A stretch of DNA of 64,000 nt, from positions 372,001 to 436,000 of the forward strand of contig NZ_FOBD01000001.1 of assembly GCF_900109515.1 (NCBI RefSeq). Reading direction: 5' to 3'. Shown here one piece after another: positions 35,166 through 43,790 of the stretch (positions are counted from its first letter, which is position 1; every line of letters starts with the position of its first letter). The notes under the pieces were generated by a model. That model was not told the origin of the DNA. It ran no database searches and saw only the letters and a program-made list of their open reading frames with translations. The DNA is from Paenibacillus sp. OK003 (GTDB lineage: Bacteria; Bacillota; Bacilli; Paenibacillales; Paenibacillaceae). A program made the translations under genes and the position numbers.

Positions 35166-36335
35166 ATGGCAAAAAAAGAAGTTGTAGCGATGCTGCTCGC
35201 TGGAGGGCAAGGCAAAAGATTAAAGGGATTGACCAAATCACTGGCCAAGCCTGCTGTTTATTTTGGCGGAACCTACCGCATCATTGATTTTCCTCTAAGT
35301 AATTGCTCCAATTCAGGCATCGACACCGTTGGAGTGTTAACTCAGTATGAGCCTCTGGTGCTGCACTCATATATCGGGATTGGCAGTGATTGGGACCTGG
35401 ACCGCAAAAATGGCGGGGTATATGTGCTGCCTCCTCATGAACGTGAGGATGGAAGTAGCTGGTATCGTGGCACGGCGGATGCGATCTACCGTAACCTGAA
35501 GTTTATTGAACAGTTCGATCCTGAACATGTGCTCATTCTGTCTGGGGATCATATCTATAAAATGGATTACGAAAAAATGCTTCAATATCACAAGGACAAA
35601 GATGCAGACTGCACCATTTCGGTCATTGATGTGTCGCTGGAAGAAGCCAGCCGCTTCGGGGTGTTGAATACCTATGAGGACTACAGTATCTATGAATTCG
35701 AAGAAAAACCTCCTGAACCCAAGAGCACGCTCGCTTCCATGGGTATCTATCTCTTCAAGTGGGATGTGTTGAAACGTTTCCTGATCCAGGACGAGCAACA
35801 GGCATCCACCTCCTATGATTTTGGCAAAGATATCATTCCATTGTTGCTTGAAAATGAAAAATCACTATACGCTTATCCGTTTGAGGGTTATTGGAAGGAC
35901 GTTGGTACCATTCGCAGTCTATGGGAATCCAATATGGATCTGCTGGATGAGGGTACGCCGTTTAATCTGAATGACCCGGACTGGCGCATTTTTACGCGGA
36001 ATCCGAATCAGCCTGCACAATACATTTCACCATCAGCGAAGGTGCGAAATTGCATCATCAGCGAGGGCAGTGTAGTCCATGGAGAGGTCGATCATTCGGT
36101 CCTGTTCTACGGGATCGAGGTGGGTGCGAACAGTGCCGTAATTGATTCGGTCATCATGCCAAGAGTGAAAATTGGGCAAAATGTGCGTATTAACAGAGCG
36201 ATTATCGCGGAAGGGCTGATCATTCCGGATGGCACACAAATCGCGCCTGCACCGGGTGATGAGGAGGATATACTGCTCGTGGACCAGGAAGAACTGGAAC
36301 GCCAGCTTCGCGAGGGGATTTCGAGTAAAGCCTAA
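35166..36335 (+). CDS. glgC: Glucose-1-phosphate adenylyltransferase, catalytic subunit
   Basis: 389 residues. It makes ADP-glucose from glucose-1-phosphate and ATP for glycogen synthesis. The nucleotidyltransferase part has [45 protein letters not shown] and [13 protein letters not shown]; the C-terminal left-handed beta-helix repeats follow ([19 protein letters not shown]). ATG 35166 is 8 bases after GGAGGAGG; ATG 35163 is also possible. First gene of glgC-glgD-glgP, directly right of the defence island. Confidence 0.95.
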   Translation: MAKKEVVAMLLAGGQGKRLKGLTKSLAKPAVYFGGTYRIIDFPLSNCSNSGIDTVGVLTQYEPLVLHSYIGIGSDWDLDRKNGGVYVLPPHEREDGSSWYRGTADAIYRNLKFIEQFDPEHVLILSGDHIYKMDYEKMLQYHKDKDADCTISVIDVSLEEASRFGVLNTYEDYSIYEFEEKPPEPKSTLASMGIYLFKWDVLKRFLIQDEQQASTSYDFGKDIIPLLLENEKSLYAYPFEGYWKDVGTIRSLWESNMDLLDEGTPFNLNDPDWRIFTRNPNQPAQYISPSAKVRNCIISEGSVVHGEVDHSVLFYGIEVGANSAVIDSVIMPRVKIGQNVRINRAIIAEGLIIPDGTQIAPAPGDEEDILLVDQEELERQLREGISSKA

Positions 36336-36362
36336 ACAAAAGCCAAAAGGACGGTGCATGCG

Positions 36363-37466
36363 ATGAAATCATTGATTGGAGTTATTAACCTTGACCATGA
36401 GCTTGAGGAATTGAAGGAATTGACGTATTTTCGCTGCGGTGCCGCCGTGCCTTATGCCGGTCGTTACCGTCTGATTGATTTTGTATTATCCAATATGATG
36501 AATGCAGGTATTGAGAGTATCGGTGTATTTGTTCGCAGGAAGTACCGTTCACTTATGGACCATCTGGGAGACGGCAAGCCGTGGGATCTGGACCGCAAGC
36601 ATGGCGGCATGTTTATTTTGCCACCGGACTGGAACGATCCAACCGATACGTCACAAGGGGATTTGCAGCATTTTCACAATAATCTCGATTTCTTCCGCCG
36701 GGGTTCAGGGCAATATGTTGTCCATGCAGGTAGTCGGCACGTAACCAAAGCAGATCTGCAGGATGTGTACAGGTACCATATAAGCAAAGGCGCGGATGTA
36801 ACGCTGGTCTGCAAAAAAGTGGATCAACTGCTGCCTGAGCATAACGCCTGTGTCAAAGTTGAAGATGACGGGAACGGTAATGTGGTGGACATTCACCAAA
36901 GCGCCGATCACCCGAATATATATACAGAAATTTTCATTATGGAAAAAGAACTGTTCCTGCGCCAGGTGCAGCGCTGCATCGCTCATGGGGAAAGCCATTT
37001 CTTCCGTGATGTAATTCAGAAAAACCCGGATGGCTTGAACATTGCGGCATATGCCTATGATGGCTATCATGCCGTGATCAATTCGATTGATAGCTATTAC
37101 CGCAACAGTCTGGAACTGTTGAATAGCGGACTGTATGAGCAGCTGTTCAAGGAACAGCCTGTTCAAACCAAGATTAAATACGAGGCACCAGCCAAATACC
37201 TGGATACTGCCGAGGTGAAACATTCCTTGCTTGCGAACGGCTGCATTGTAGGTGGGGAAGTGGAAGACAGCATCCTGTTCCGTGGGGTGCATGTGGCGAA
37301 AGGTGCTAAAATTAAAGGCTCCATTATTATGCAAAAATGCTACATCGGAGAAGGCGCTGTTCTGGAGAACGTCATTCTCGACAAAGATGTGAAGCTAAGC
37401 GGCGGCCAGACGCTGATCGGCGACCCGTCGAACCCGTATATTCTGGCAAAGAGTACTATTATCTAA
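36363..37466 (+). CDS. glgD: GlgD, non-catalytic ADP-glucose pyrophosphorylase subunit
   Basis: 367 residues homologous to GlgC but without the GG-x-G-x-RL nucleotide loop: the N-terminus reads IGVINLDHELEELKELTYFR instead. AVPYAGRYRLIDFVLSNMMN and the beta-helix repeats (VKHSLLANGCIVGGEVEDSI) are retained. In Bacillus and Geobacillus GlgD pairs with GlgC and raises its activity. 27 bases after glgC. The ATG at 36363 gives the family N-terminus MKSLIGVINL; a GTG at 36354 is the alternative. Confidence 0.93.
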   Translation: MKSLIGVINLDHELEELKELTYFRCGAAVPYAGRYRLIDFVLSNMMNAGIESIGVFVRRKYRSLMDHLGDGKPWDLDRKHGGMFILPPDWNDPTDTSQGDLQHFHNNLDFFRRGSGQYVVHAGSRHVTKADLQDVYRYHISKGADVTLVCKKVDQLLPEHNACVKVEDDGNGNVVDIHQSADHPNIYTEIFIMEKELFLRQVQRCIAHGESHFFRDVIQKNPDGLNIAAYAYDGYHAVINSIDSYYRNSLELLNSGLYEQLFKEQPVQTKIKYEAPAKYLDTAEVKHSLLANGCIVGGEVEDSILFRGVHVAKGAKIKGSIIMQKCYIGEGAVLENVILDKDVKLSGGQTLIGDPSNPYILAKSTII

Positions 37467-37510
37467 TCCTAACACTTAACCGATATCATCTATAAATATA
37501 TATAAAATAA

Positions 37511-37805
37511 AAATCCTGTAGGATGGATTTAAGGTTCATGGGCGAAAGTTGAAATGCAACTTCGATTGTGCCTGGCAACGTGCAAACGTAGTGGAGGGAA
37601 CGAAATCGATTCTGAAGAAGCGTAGCGTTCGCCTTTGTCTCCAAATTTCAACCATGTATAAGGTTCATCAAGAAATTTGAGAGACAACAGCGATCGGAAG
37701 AACGATTCGTAACCGGAACGGGCTCTTAGCCGGAAGTGCAGCTTTGAAAGGTGTAGCACTCATGTGTAAGAAACAAGTATGAACCGCCACCATCCTACAG
37801 GATTT
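37511..37805. repeat. 295-bp inverted-repeat element (MITE-like or structured RNA)
   Basis: AAATCCTGTAGGATGG at 37511-37526 is repeated exactly in reverse complement at 37790-37805, and a second matching block GGTTCAT/ATGAACC lies just inside each end. Smaller inverted repeats occur within (GTTGAAAT with ATTTCAAC, GGAG with CTCC, GAACG with CGTTC). No gene is inside. It fills the glgD-glgP gap and ends 4 bases before the GGGAGG site of glgP. It looks like a non-autonomous mobile element or a dispersed structured repeat. Confidence 0.6.
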
Positions 37806-37824
37806 CACCGGGAGGAACCTTCTT

Positions 37825-40257
37825 TTGTTTGACAACAAGGAAACGTTCAAGAGTATTTTTAGACGCAATCTGGTCAGCAAATTAGGCAAACCATTAGCAG
37901 AAGCAACGCAGGAGGATGTCTATCACGTACTTGGAAGCATGATTCGCGAATATGTGGGTCAGGATTGGGCGGCGTCGAATCAGGGGTTTAAGCAGCGCCA
38001 GGATAAACAGGTCTATTACTTCTCGCTGGAATTCCTGATTGGACGTCTGCTCGGCAACAACCTGTTAAATGTGAATGAATTGGAACTCGTTCGTGACAGT
38101 CTGGCTGAACTGGGCTTCTCTTTGGAAGAAGTGGAAGAACAGGAGGCAGACGCAGGGCTCGGTAACGGAGGTCTGGGAAGGCTCGCAGCCTGTTTTCTGG
38201 ATTCACTGGCTTCCCTCGGCTATGCGGGACATGGATGTGGAATCCGATATAAATATGGCTTGTTCGAGCAAAAAATTATTAACGGCAATCAGGTGGAATT
38301 ACCCGATAATTGGCTCGAGAAGGGCAATGAATGGGAAGTGCGCCGTCCGGACAAAAAGGTGGAAGTACAGTTCTGGGGCCGTGTGGAAGCCTATGAACAG
38401 GATGGGCATTATCAATTTGTCATAAAGGATGCCGAATCGGTTGTAGCTGTACCTTATGATGTGCCTGTGATTGGTTATGGCCAGCCCCATGTAAACACTT
38501 TGCGATTGTGGAGTGCGGAGCCCAAGCGGGAGACTTCGCTCGATACACCTACGAACTATTACGGATATCTGGATTATAGCCGTTCGGTAGAATCGATTTC
38601 GGAGTTTTTGTACCCGGATGATTCCCAATACGAGGGCAAGCTGCTCCGTCTGAAACAGCAATATTTTATGTGTTCGGCAGGTGTACAGAGTGCTTTGCGT
38701 ACATTTAACAAGCTGGAGCTTTCGTATGATCGATTGCCGGATAAAGTGGCGTTCCATATCAACGATACGCATCCAACACTCGTGATTCCCGAACTGATGC
38801 GGATTCTGATTGATGTCAAAGGTTATGGATGGGATGAAGCGTGGGATATTACGACCCGCACCGTATCGTATACCAACCATACAACGTTAAGTGAGGCGCT
38901 TGAAAAATGGCCTGTAGCCATGATTAGCAAGCTGCTGCCGCGCATTTACATGATTATTGAAGAGATCAACAAACGCTTTTGTGGCATGCTGCTAGAACGT
39001 TATCCCGGAGATCAGGATCGTATTCAGCATCTGGCGATTGTGGCGAACGATCAGGTGCGGATGGCTCATCTGGCGATTGTGGGCAGTCATAGCGTCAATG
39101 GTGTCGCGGCATTGCATACCGAAATTTTGAAAGAGCGGGAAATGGCTCCGTTCTATGCACTCTATCCCGAGCGCTTCAATAACAAAACCAATGGCATTAC
39201 CCATCGCCGCTGGCTGATGCACGCCAATCCGAAGCTGTCGAATCTGATCACCGATACGATTGGAAGTGAGTGGATTAGGGAGCCGGGCAGACTGAATGAG
39301 CTGGTAGGTGTTGCAGGCGATGCTTCATTCCAGCAGCAGTTCCATTCCATTAAACGTAATAATAAGGAGCGACTGGCTGCGTACATCCTGGATCATACCG
39401 GAAAGGCGGTCAATCCGGATTCCATCTTTGATGTGCAGGTGAAAAGGCTGCATGGGTACAAACGGCAGCTGCTGAACATTCTGCATGTTATGCATTTGTA
39501 TAACCGTCTCAAGAGCGATGCTTCGTTTGATATCGTGCCACGTACGTTTATTTTTGGAGCAAAGGCAGCGCCGAGTTATTATTTTGCCAAGAAAATTATC
39601 AAGTTGATTAACACGGTGGCAGATACGGTCAATCGCGATGCGGCCGTGAAAGATCGCCTGCAGGTATTTTTCCTGGAAAACTACTCGGTTTCTCTTGCCG
39701 AGAAAATCATTCCTGCCGCGGACGTCAGCGAACAGATTTCAACCGCAGGCAAAGAAGCCTCCGGCACGGGGAACATGAAGTTTATGATGAACGGTGCGCT
39801 AACCATTGGTACAATGGACGGCGCAAATGTCGAAATGGCAGAGCAGGTCGGTCAAGACAATATGTTTATCTTTGGTCTGAGTGCAGACGAGGTGCTTGAT
39901 TATTACCGCTCCGGCAGTTATCGGCCGAATGAGATTGTGCAGCAGGATGAGCGAATTCGCGAGGTCGTGGAGCAACTGGTACATCCGGGAGCGTTCATTG
40001 ACCGTGATGGTGAATTCTGGGATATTTATGATTCCTTGCTGGCACATGGAGACGAGTACTTTGTATTACGTGACTTTGCTGCCTATGCGGATGCGCATGC
40101 TGCCATTGATTTGGCCTACCGCGATGTAGCGGGCTGGACACGCAAGGCGGTGCTGAATACCGCTCAATCTGGCATTTTCTCCAGTGATCGCACCATCAGT
40201 GAATATGCGACGGACATCTGGGGCATTCATCCGGTGTCCGGACACTGGAAAGGTTAA
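37825..40257 (+). CDS. glgP: Glycogen phosphorylase
   Basis: 810-residue GT35 enzyme that releases glucose-1-phosphate from glycogen. Seen are the N-terminal YYFSLEFLIGRLLGNNL, LGNGGLGRLAACFLDS, the PLP-binding region EASGTGNMKFMMNGALTIGT with the Schiff-base lysine in GNMKFM, and DGANVEM. Length is normal. TTG 37825 follows GGGAGGAA by 7-8 bases. glgA and glgB, present in the B. subtilis glgBCDAP operon, are not in the window. Confidence 0.95.
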   Translation: MFDNKETFKSIFRRNLVSKLGKPLAEATQEDVYHVLGSMIREYVGQDWAASNQGFKQRQDKQVYYFSLEFLIGRLLGNNLLNVNELELVRDSLAELGFSLEEVEEQEADAGLGNGGLGRLAACFLDSLASLGYAGHGCGIRYKYGLFEQKIINGNQVELPDNWLEKGNEWEVRRPDKKVEVQFWGRVEAYEQDGHYQFVIKDAESVVAVPYDVPVIGYGQPHVNTLRLWSAEPKRETSLDTPTNYYGYLDYSRSVESISEFLYPDDSQYEGKLLRLKQQYFMCSAGVQSALRTFNKLELSYDRLPDKVAFHINDTHPTLVIPELMRILIDVKGYGWDEAWDITTRTVSYTNHTTLSEALEKWPVAMISKLLPRIYMIIEEINKRFCGMLLERYPGDQDRIQHLAIVANDQVRMAHLAIVGSHSVNGVAALHTEILKEREMAPFYALYPERFNNKTNGITHRRWLMHANPKLSNLITDTIGSEWIREPGRLNELVGVAGDASFQQQFHSIKRNNKERLAAYILDHTGKAVNPDSIFDVQVKRLHGYKRQLLNILHVMHLYNRLKSDASFDIVPRTFIFGAKAAPSYYFAKKIIKLINTVADTVNRDAAVKDRLQVFFLENYSVSLAEKIIPAADVSEQISTAGKEASGTGNMKFMMNGALTIGTMDGANVEMAEQVGQDNMFIFGLSADEVLDYYRSGSYRPNEIVQQDERIREVVEQLVHPGAFIDRDGEFWDIYDSLLAHGDEYFVLRDFAAYADAHAAIDLAYRDVAGWTRKAVLNTAQSGIFSSDRTISEYATDIWGIHPVSGHWKG

Positions 40258-40277
40258 ATAATTATGGTTTAACAATC

Positions 40278-40361
40278 AAATCCCCTTGTACACTAGGTTG
40301 ATCTCTGTTGGGTTCATCTACCTTCATCAGAGATCACTCCTTGTTGTACAAGGGGATTTTG
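40278..40361 (+). terminator. Long two-stem hairpin, probable glgP terminator
   Basis: AAATCCCCTTGTACA at 40278 pairs perfectly with TGTACAAGGGGATTT ending 40359, followed by TT. Inside, TGATCTCTG pairs with CAGAGATCA. The 82-base folded unit is larger than an ordinary terminator. Confidence 0.7.
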
Positions 40362-40497
40362 GTATGTTGAGAGTTGGAATAGCCTGTTTTCATGTATGTA
40401 TGGAAGTCCACGCCTGAGCAGCTGGACATGAAGATTGATATCCCTTTAAAATAGACCTTACCGCTGTGCGGAAAAAAAGGTCGGAGGATATGAGGAA

Positions 40498-40956
40498 ATG
40501 AACGAAGGTTCATGGTTTTACTCCAGATGGATGCTCACAATCGTCGCATGTATGGCATTGTTATATGTGTTGATTATGGGTAACCTGCTCTTTGTGAGCG
40601 GGAGAACGCCTGGGATGAATTATCAATATAATCTGGTACCATTAGAGACAATCAAGCCTCTTCTTTTTGAGAAGAACAGATACCATACGGAAGCCTGGGT
40701 GAAGAACCTGTTCGGGAACATTGTTATGTTCATCCCGCTTGGGATATGGATTCCTTGGTTATTCCGCAGGTGTCGAACGTTTTTACCATTTACAGGTATT
40801 GTCGTCTTACTTTTGTTAGCTGTTGAGATTACGCAATTGATTACCCGTGTGGGTTCGTTTGATGTCGATGACATTATTTTGAATACGGTGGGTGCCTGGA
40901 TTGGTTACATCGGGTTTGTCTTATTTATATACTCACAGAGAAGGACTCGAAATTAA
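40498..40956 (+). CDS. VanZ-like membrane protein
   Basis: 152 residues with about four membrane helices and the VanZ family pattern: NLVPLETI, WVKNLFGNIVMFIPLGIWIPWLF, EITQLITRVGSFDVDDIILNTVGAWIGY. VanZ raises teicoplanin resistance in enterococci by an unclear route; most chromosomal relatives have no known function. GGAGGATATGAGGAA precedes the ATG. No vancomycin-resistance genes are near, so a resistance role is not implied. Confidence 0.85.
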   Translation: MNEGSWFYSRWMLTIVACMALLYVLIMGNLLFVSGRTPGMNYQYNLVPLETIKPLLFEKNRYHTEAWVKNLFGNIVMFIPLGIWIPWLFRRCRTFLPFTGIVVLLLLAVEITQLITRVGSFDVDDIILNTVGAWIGYIGFVLFIYSQRRTRN

Positions 40957-41085
40957 ACTGCGAATAGCAGTTAATGATCGGGTCTTTTGGTGTTCATGGA
41001 TCTTTTCTGTTTATAAGAGGCACATTTCGGATAAAACATACTAACGGGTTATATAGTAAAGAGTGATGAAAGCGAGGTGGTCTAT

Positions 41086-42768
41086 ATCGTTTGGTGGAAA
41101 GAGAGTGTGGTGTACCAGATCTATCCCAACAGCTTCAAAGATTCGGATGGGGACGGTCAGGGTGACTTGCAGGGGATATATGACAAGCTCGATTATTTGA
41201 CTGATCTGGGCGTGGATGTAATTTGGATTTGTCCAATCTACGATTCACCTGGTCATGATAACGGATACGATATCCGTGATTATTACTCCATTTTACGCAA
41301 GTATGGCACGATGGAGGATTTTGACCGTTTGCTGGCTGAGGCGCACAAGCGCGGTCTCAAGATCATGATGGATCTGGTGCTGAATCATACGTCGGATGAA
41401 CATGCGTGGTTTGCCGAGTCACGTTCATCGAAAGTGAATCCGAAACGGGATTATTATATTTGGCGTTCAGGCAAAAATGGTCAGGTTCCAAACAACTGGG
41501 AGTCCTACTTTGGGGGTTCTGTGTGGAAGCTTGATCCGGAGACGAATGAATATTATTTGCATCTCTATACAGAACACCAGCCTGACCTGAATTGGAACAA
41601 TCCGCAGATGGCAGAAGAGATGTATGAGATGGTGCATTGGTGGTTGGAAAAGGGTGTGGACGGTTTCCGTTTCGATGCGGTGGCGCATATCGCCAAGGCA
41701 GAGGGGTTACCCAGCGCACATAATCCGGATAATCTGCCGGTCGTTCCTGCGTACCAGCTTTTTTCCAACCTCGAGCAGGTGCATTCGATTCTGAATAAAC
41801 TTAACGACATGATCCTGAAGCCTTATGGTCCAATGACTGTTGGGGAGACTTCCGGGCTTGGACCGGAACAGGCGCTGTCCTATGTGGGGACAGATCGGAA
41901 TGAGCTCAATATGGTGTTCCAGTTTGAGCATATGTTTGTGGACGCTCAATCGTCAGGAATCGGCAAATGGAACGTTCGGGAGTGGAAGCTGCCCGAGCTG
42001 AAAGAAATTATGAGCCGCTGGCAGACCGTGCTGCATGACAGAGGCTGGAATGCCAATTACATGGGCAATCATGACCAGCCGCGTCCGGTATCCCGTTTCG
42101 GTGATGATGGAAAGTACAGGGTGCGCTCTGCCCAAATGCTGGCTACGTGGATGCTCACTCTGGAAGGTACGCCTTACATTTATCAAGGGGAAGAGATCGG
42201 CATGACCAATGTTGCTTTCCCTAATATTGAGGATTATCGGGATATTGAAACGATGAATTATTATCGGCAGCATATTGGACAAGGGCGAGCGAAACATGAA
42301 GTCATGCAAGCGATCTGGCGCAAAAGTCGTGATAATGCACGTACACCGATGCAGTGGGATGATACCAAACATGCCGGATTTACCGATGGTGAGCCATGGA
42401 TACAGGTGAATGAGAACTATCCTGAGATTAATGTGGCGGATGCCGAACGTGATCCTCAGTCCATTTTGCATTATTACCGTAAACTAATCGCACTTCGCAA
42501 ACAACATAAAGTTCTTATCTATGGGGTGTATGAGCTGCTTTTGCCGGATGATCCCGATATCTATGCCTATACCCGAACGCTGGATGATGAGCAGATGCTG
42601 GTTATTCTGAATTTCCGCGAACATGAGCCGGAGATGGAATGGCCTGAGGGATGGAATCAAGAAAATGCCAAGACGGTCATCAGCAATGTCAGCAGACGTT
42701 ATTCCACCGATCAGGGTGCGATTTTTCTTCAGCCCTATGAAGCACGAGTTTACCGAATGCAGCGATGA
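41086..42768 (+). CDS. GH13 alpha-glucosidase (oligo-1,6-glucosidase type)
   Basis: About 560 residues of GH13 subfamily 31-type enzymes. Conserved regions: VIWICPIYDSPGHDNGYDI, DLVLNHTSDEHAWF, nucleophile Asp in GVDGFRFDAVAHI, acid/base Glu in MTVGETSG and transition-state Asp in NHDQPRPVSRFG. It releases glucose from short alpha-glucosides such as isomaltose or maltose inside the cell. The region before WWKESVVYQIYP has a near-perfect ribosome site (GAAAGCGAGGTGGTC at 41069-41083), and the in-frame GTG 41077 lies inside it. The codon at ideal distance is ATC 41086, giving MVWWKESV. Use of ATC is inferred; GTG 41077 is the canonical alternative. Confidence 0.88.
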   Translation: MVWWKESVVYQIYPNSFKDSDGDGQGDLQGIYDKLDYLTDLGVDVIWICPIYDSPGHDNGYDIRDYYSILRKYGTMEDFDRLLAEAHKRGLKIMMDLVLNHTSDEHAWFAESRSSKVNPKRDYYIWRSGKNGQVPNNWESYFGGSVWKLDPETNEYYLHLYTEHQPDLNWNNPQMAEEMYEMVHWWLEKGVDGFRFDAVAHIAKAEGLPSAHNPDNLPVVPAYQLFSNLEQVHSILNKLNDMILKPYGPMTVGETSGLGPEQALSYVGTDRNELNMVFQFEHMFVDAQSSGIGKWNVREWKLPELKEIMSRWQTVLHDRGWNANYMGNHDQPRPVSRFGDDGKYRVRSAQMLATWMLTLEGTPYIYQGEEIGMTNVAFPNIEDYRDIETMNYYRQHIGQGRAKHEVMQAIWRKSRDNARTPMQWDDTKHAGFTDGEPWIQVNENYPEINVADAERDPQSILHYYRKLIALRKQHKVLIYGVYELLLPDDPDIYAYTRTLDDEQMLVILNFREHEPEMEWPEGWNQENAKTVISNVSRRYSTDQGAIFLQPYEARVYRMQR

Positions 42769-42857
42769 GGTGTCATTTTGCTTTGGCGAAGAGTTTTGAA
42801 TTATAATATGGGTTGAAAATCAAACCAAACGAACGCATATGTCAGGAGGATACCAAG

Positions 42858-43550
42858 TTGCTGAATATTACGTACCACGGACACTCCAGTGTACAACTGG
42901 GCACAGAAGAGAAGTCGTTGATCATTGATCCTTTCCTGCGTGGCAATGAACTTGCTGTCACCAAGCCGGAAGACATCAAGACCGATGCCGTTTTACTGAC
43001 ACATGCACATATGGATCACATTTTGGATGCTGAACCGATCGCCAAGGCCAACAATGCCAAGGTGGTTGCGATTGTGGAACTGGCTACATATATGTCATGG
43101 AAAGGTCTGGACACTATAGGCATGAATATGGGTGGAACGGTGGATCTTGGCTTTGCTCAAGCTAAAATGATTCAGGCTTTCCATACGTCCGGGATTGTGC
43201 TGGAAGAGGAACAACGGATCATGTACGCAGGATTGCCTGCAGGATATATTATTAACATAGGTGGCAAAACCATTTTGCATGCCGGTGACACTAGCTTGTT
43301 CGGTGATATGAAAATGATTGGTGACCGCCATGATATCGACGTAGCACTACTGCCTATTGGTGGACATTTCACCATGGGACCGGAGGATGCTTTGCAAGCC
43401 GCTGAATGGTTCAATGCGAAGCTGACAATTCCGGTGCATTATGATACGTTCCCGGTGATTCGTCAGGATGCCGAGAAGTTTGTGGAGCAGCTTGCTTCCA
43501 AAGGTCTGGAAGGCCGTGTGCTGGCACCGGGACAATCCCTAACCCTGTAA
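42858..43550 (+). CDS. UPF0173 metal-dependent hydrolase (beta-lactamase fold)
   Basis: About 230 residues of the YtkL-like UPF0173 family. The metallo-beta-lactamase motif THAHMDHILD is intact, with further ligand histidines in HTSG, HAGDTSLFGDMK and the C-terminal VHYDTFP. A cytoplasmic di-zinc hydrolase with unknown natural substrate. TTG 42858 sits 8 bases after AGGAGG and gives the family N-terminus MLNITYHGHSSV; the in-frame codon at 42813 is too far upstream. Confidence 0.88.
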   Translation: MLNITYHGHSSVQLGTEEKSLIIDPFLRGNELAVTKPEDIKTDAVLLTHAHMDHILDAEPIAKANNAKVVAIVELATYMSWKGLDTIGMNMGGTVDLGFAQAKMIQAFHTSGIVLEEEQRIMYAGLPAGYIINIGGKTILHAGDTSLFGDMKMIGDRHDIDVALLPIGGHFTMGPEDALQAAEWFNAKLTIPVHYDTFPVIRQDAEKFVEQLASKGLEGRVLAPGQSLTL

Positions 43551-43593
43551 TGCTCTTTTAATCACTGTTCAATCATAAAAGCAATACAAAGCT

Positions 43594-43641
43594 AAAGACG
43601 AATATCACGTCAAGATAACTGACGTGATATTCGTCTTTTTT
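43594..43641 (+). terminator. Strong Rho-independent terminator
   Basis: AAAGACGAATATCACGTCA pairs perfectly with TGACGTGATATTCGTCTTT (19 bp) around a 7-base loop, ending in a T run. Confidence 0.9.
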
Positions 43642-43790
43642 CGGTTCCAAGTTCAATTTAGCACGCCATAGTTGGTCCGAATGACAAAAATCTTGAAATC
43701 CCATTGTTGAGGTTCAAGCTGCAATGTTATAAAAAATTACACGGAAACCAAACGGAAATCCGAATTGATCGAAAAACAGGGGGAGCGTTC

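Noticed and set aside
40498..40956. Glycopeptide resistance from the VanZ-like gene
   Set aside because: No vanHAX or regulator genes are present, and VanZ-like proteins are common in Firmicutes without resistance.
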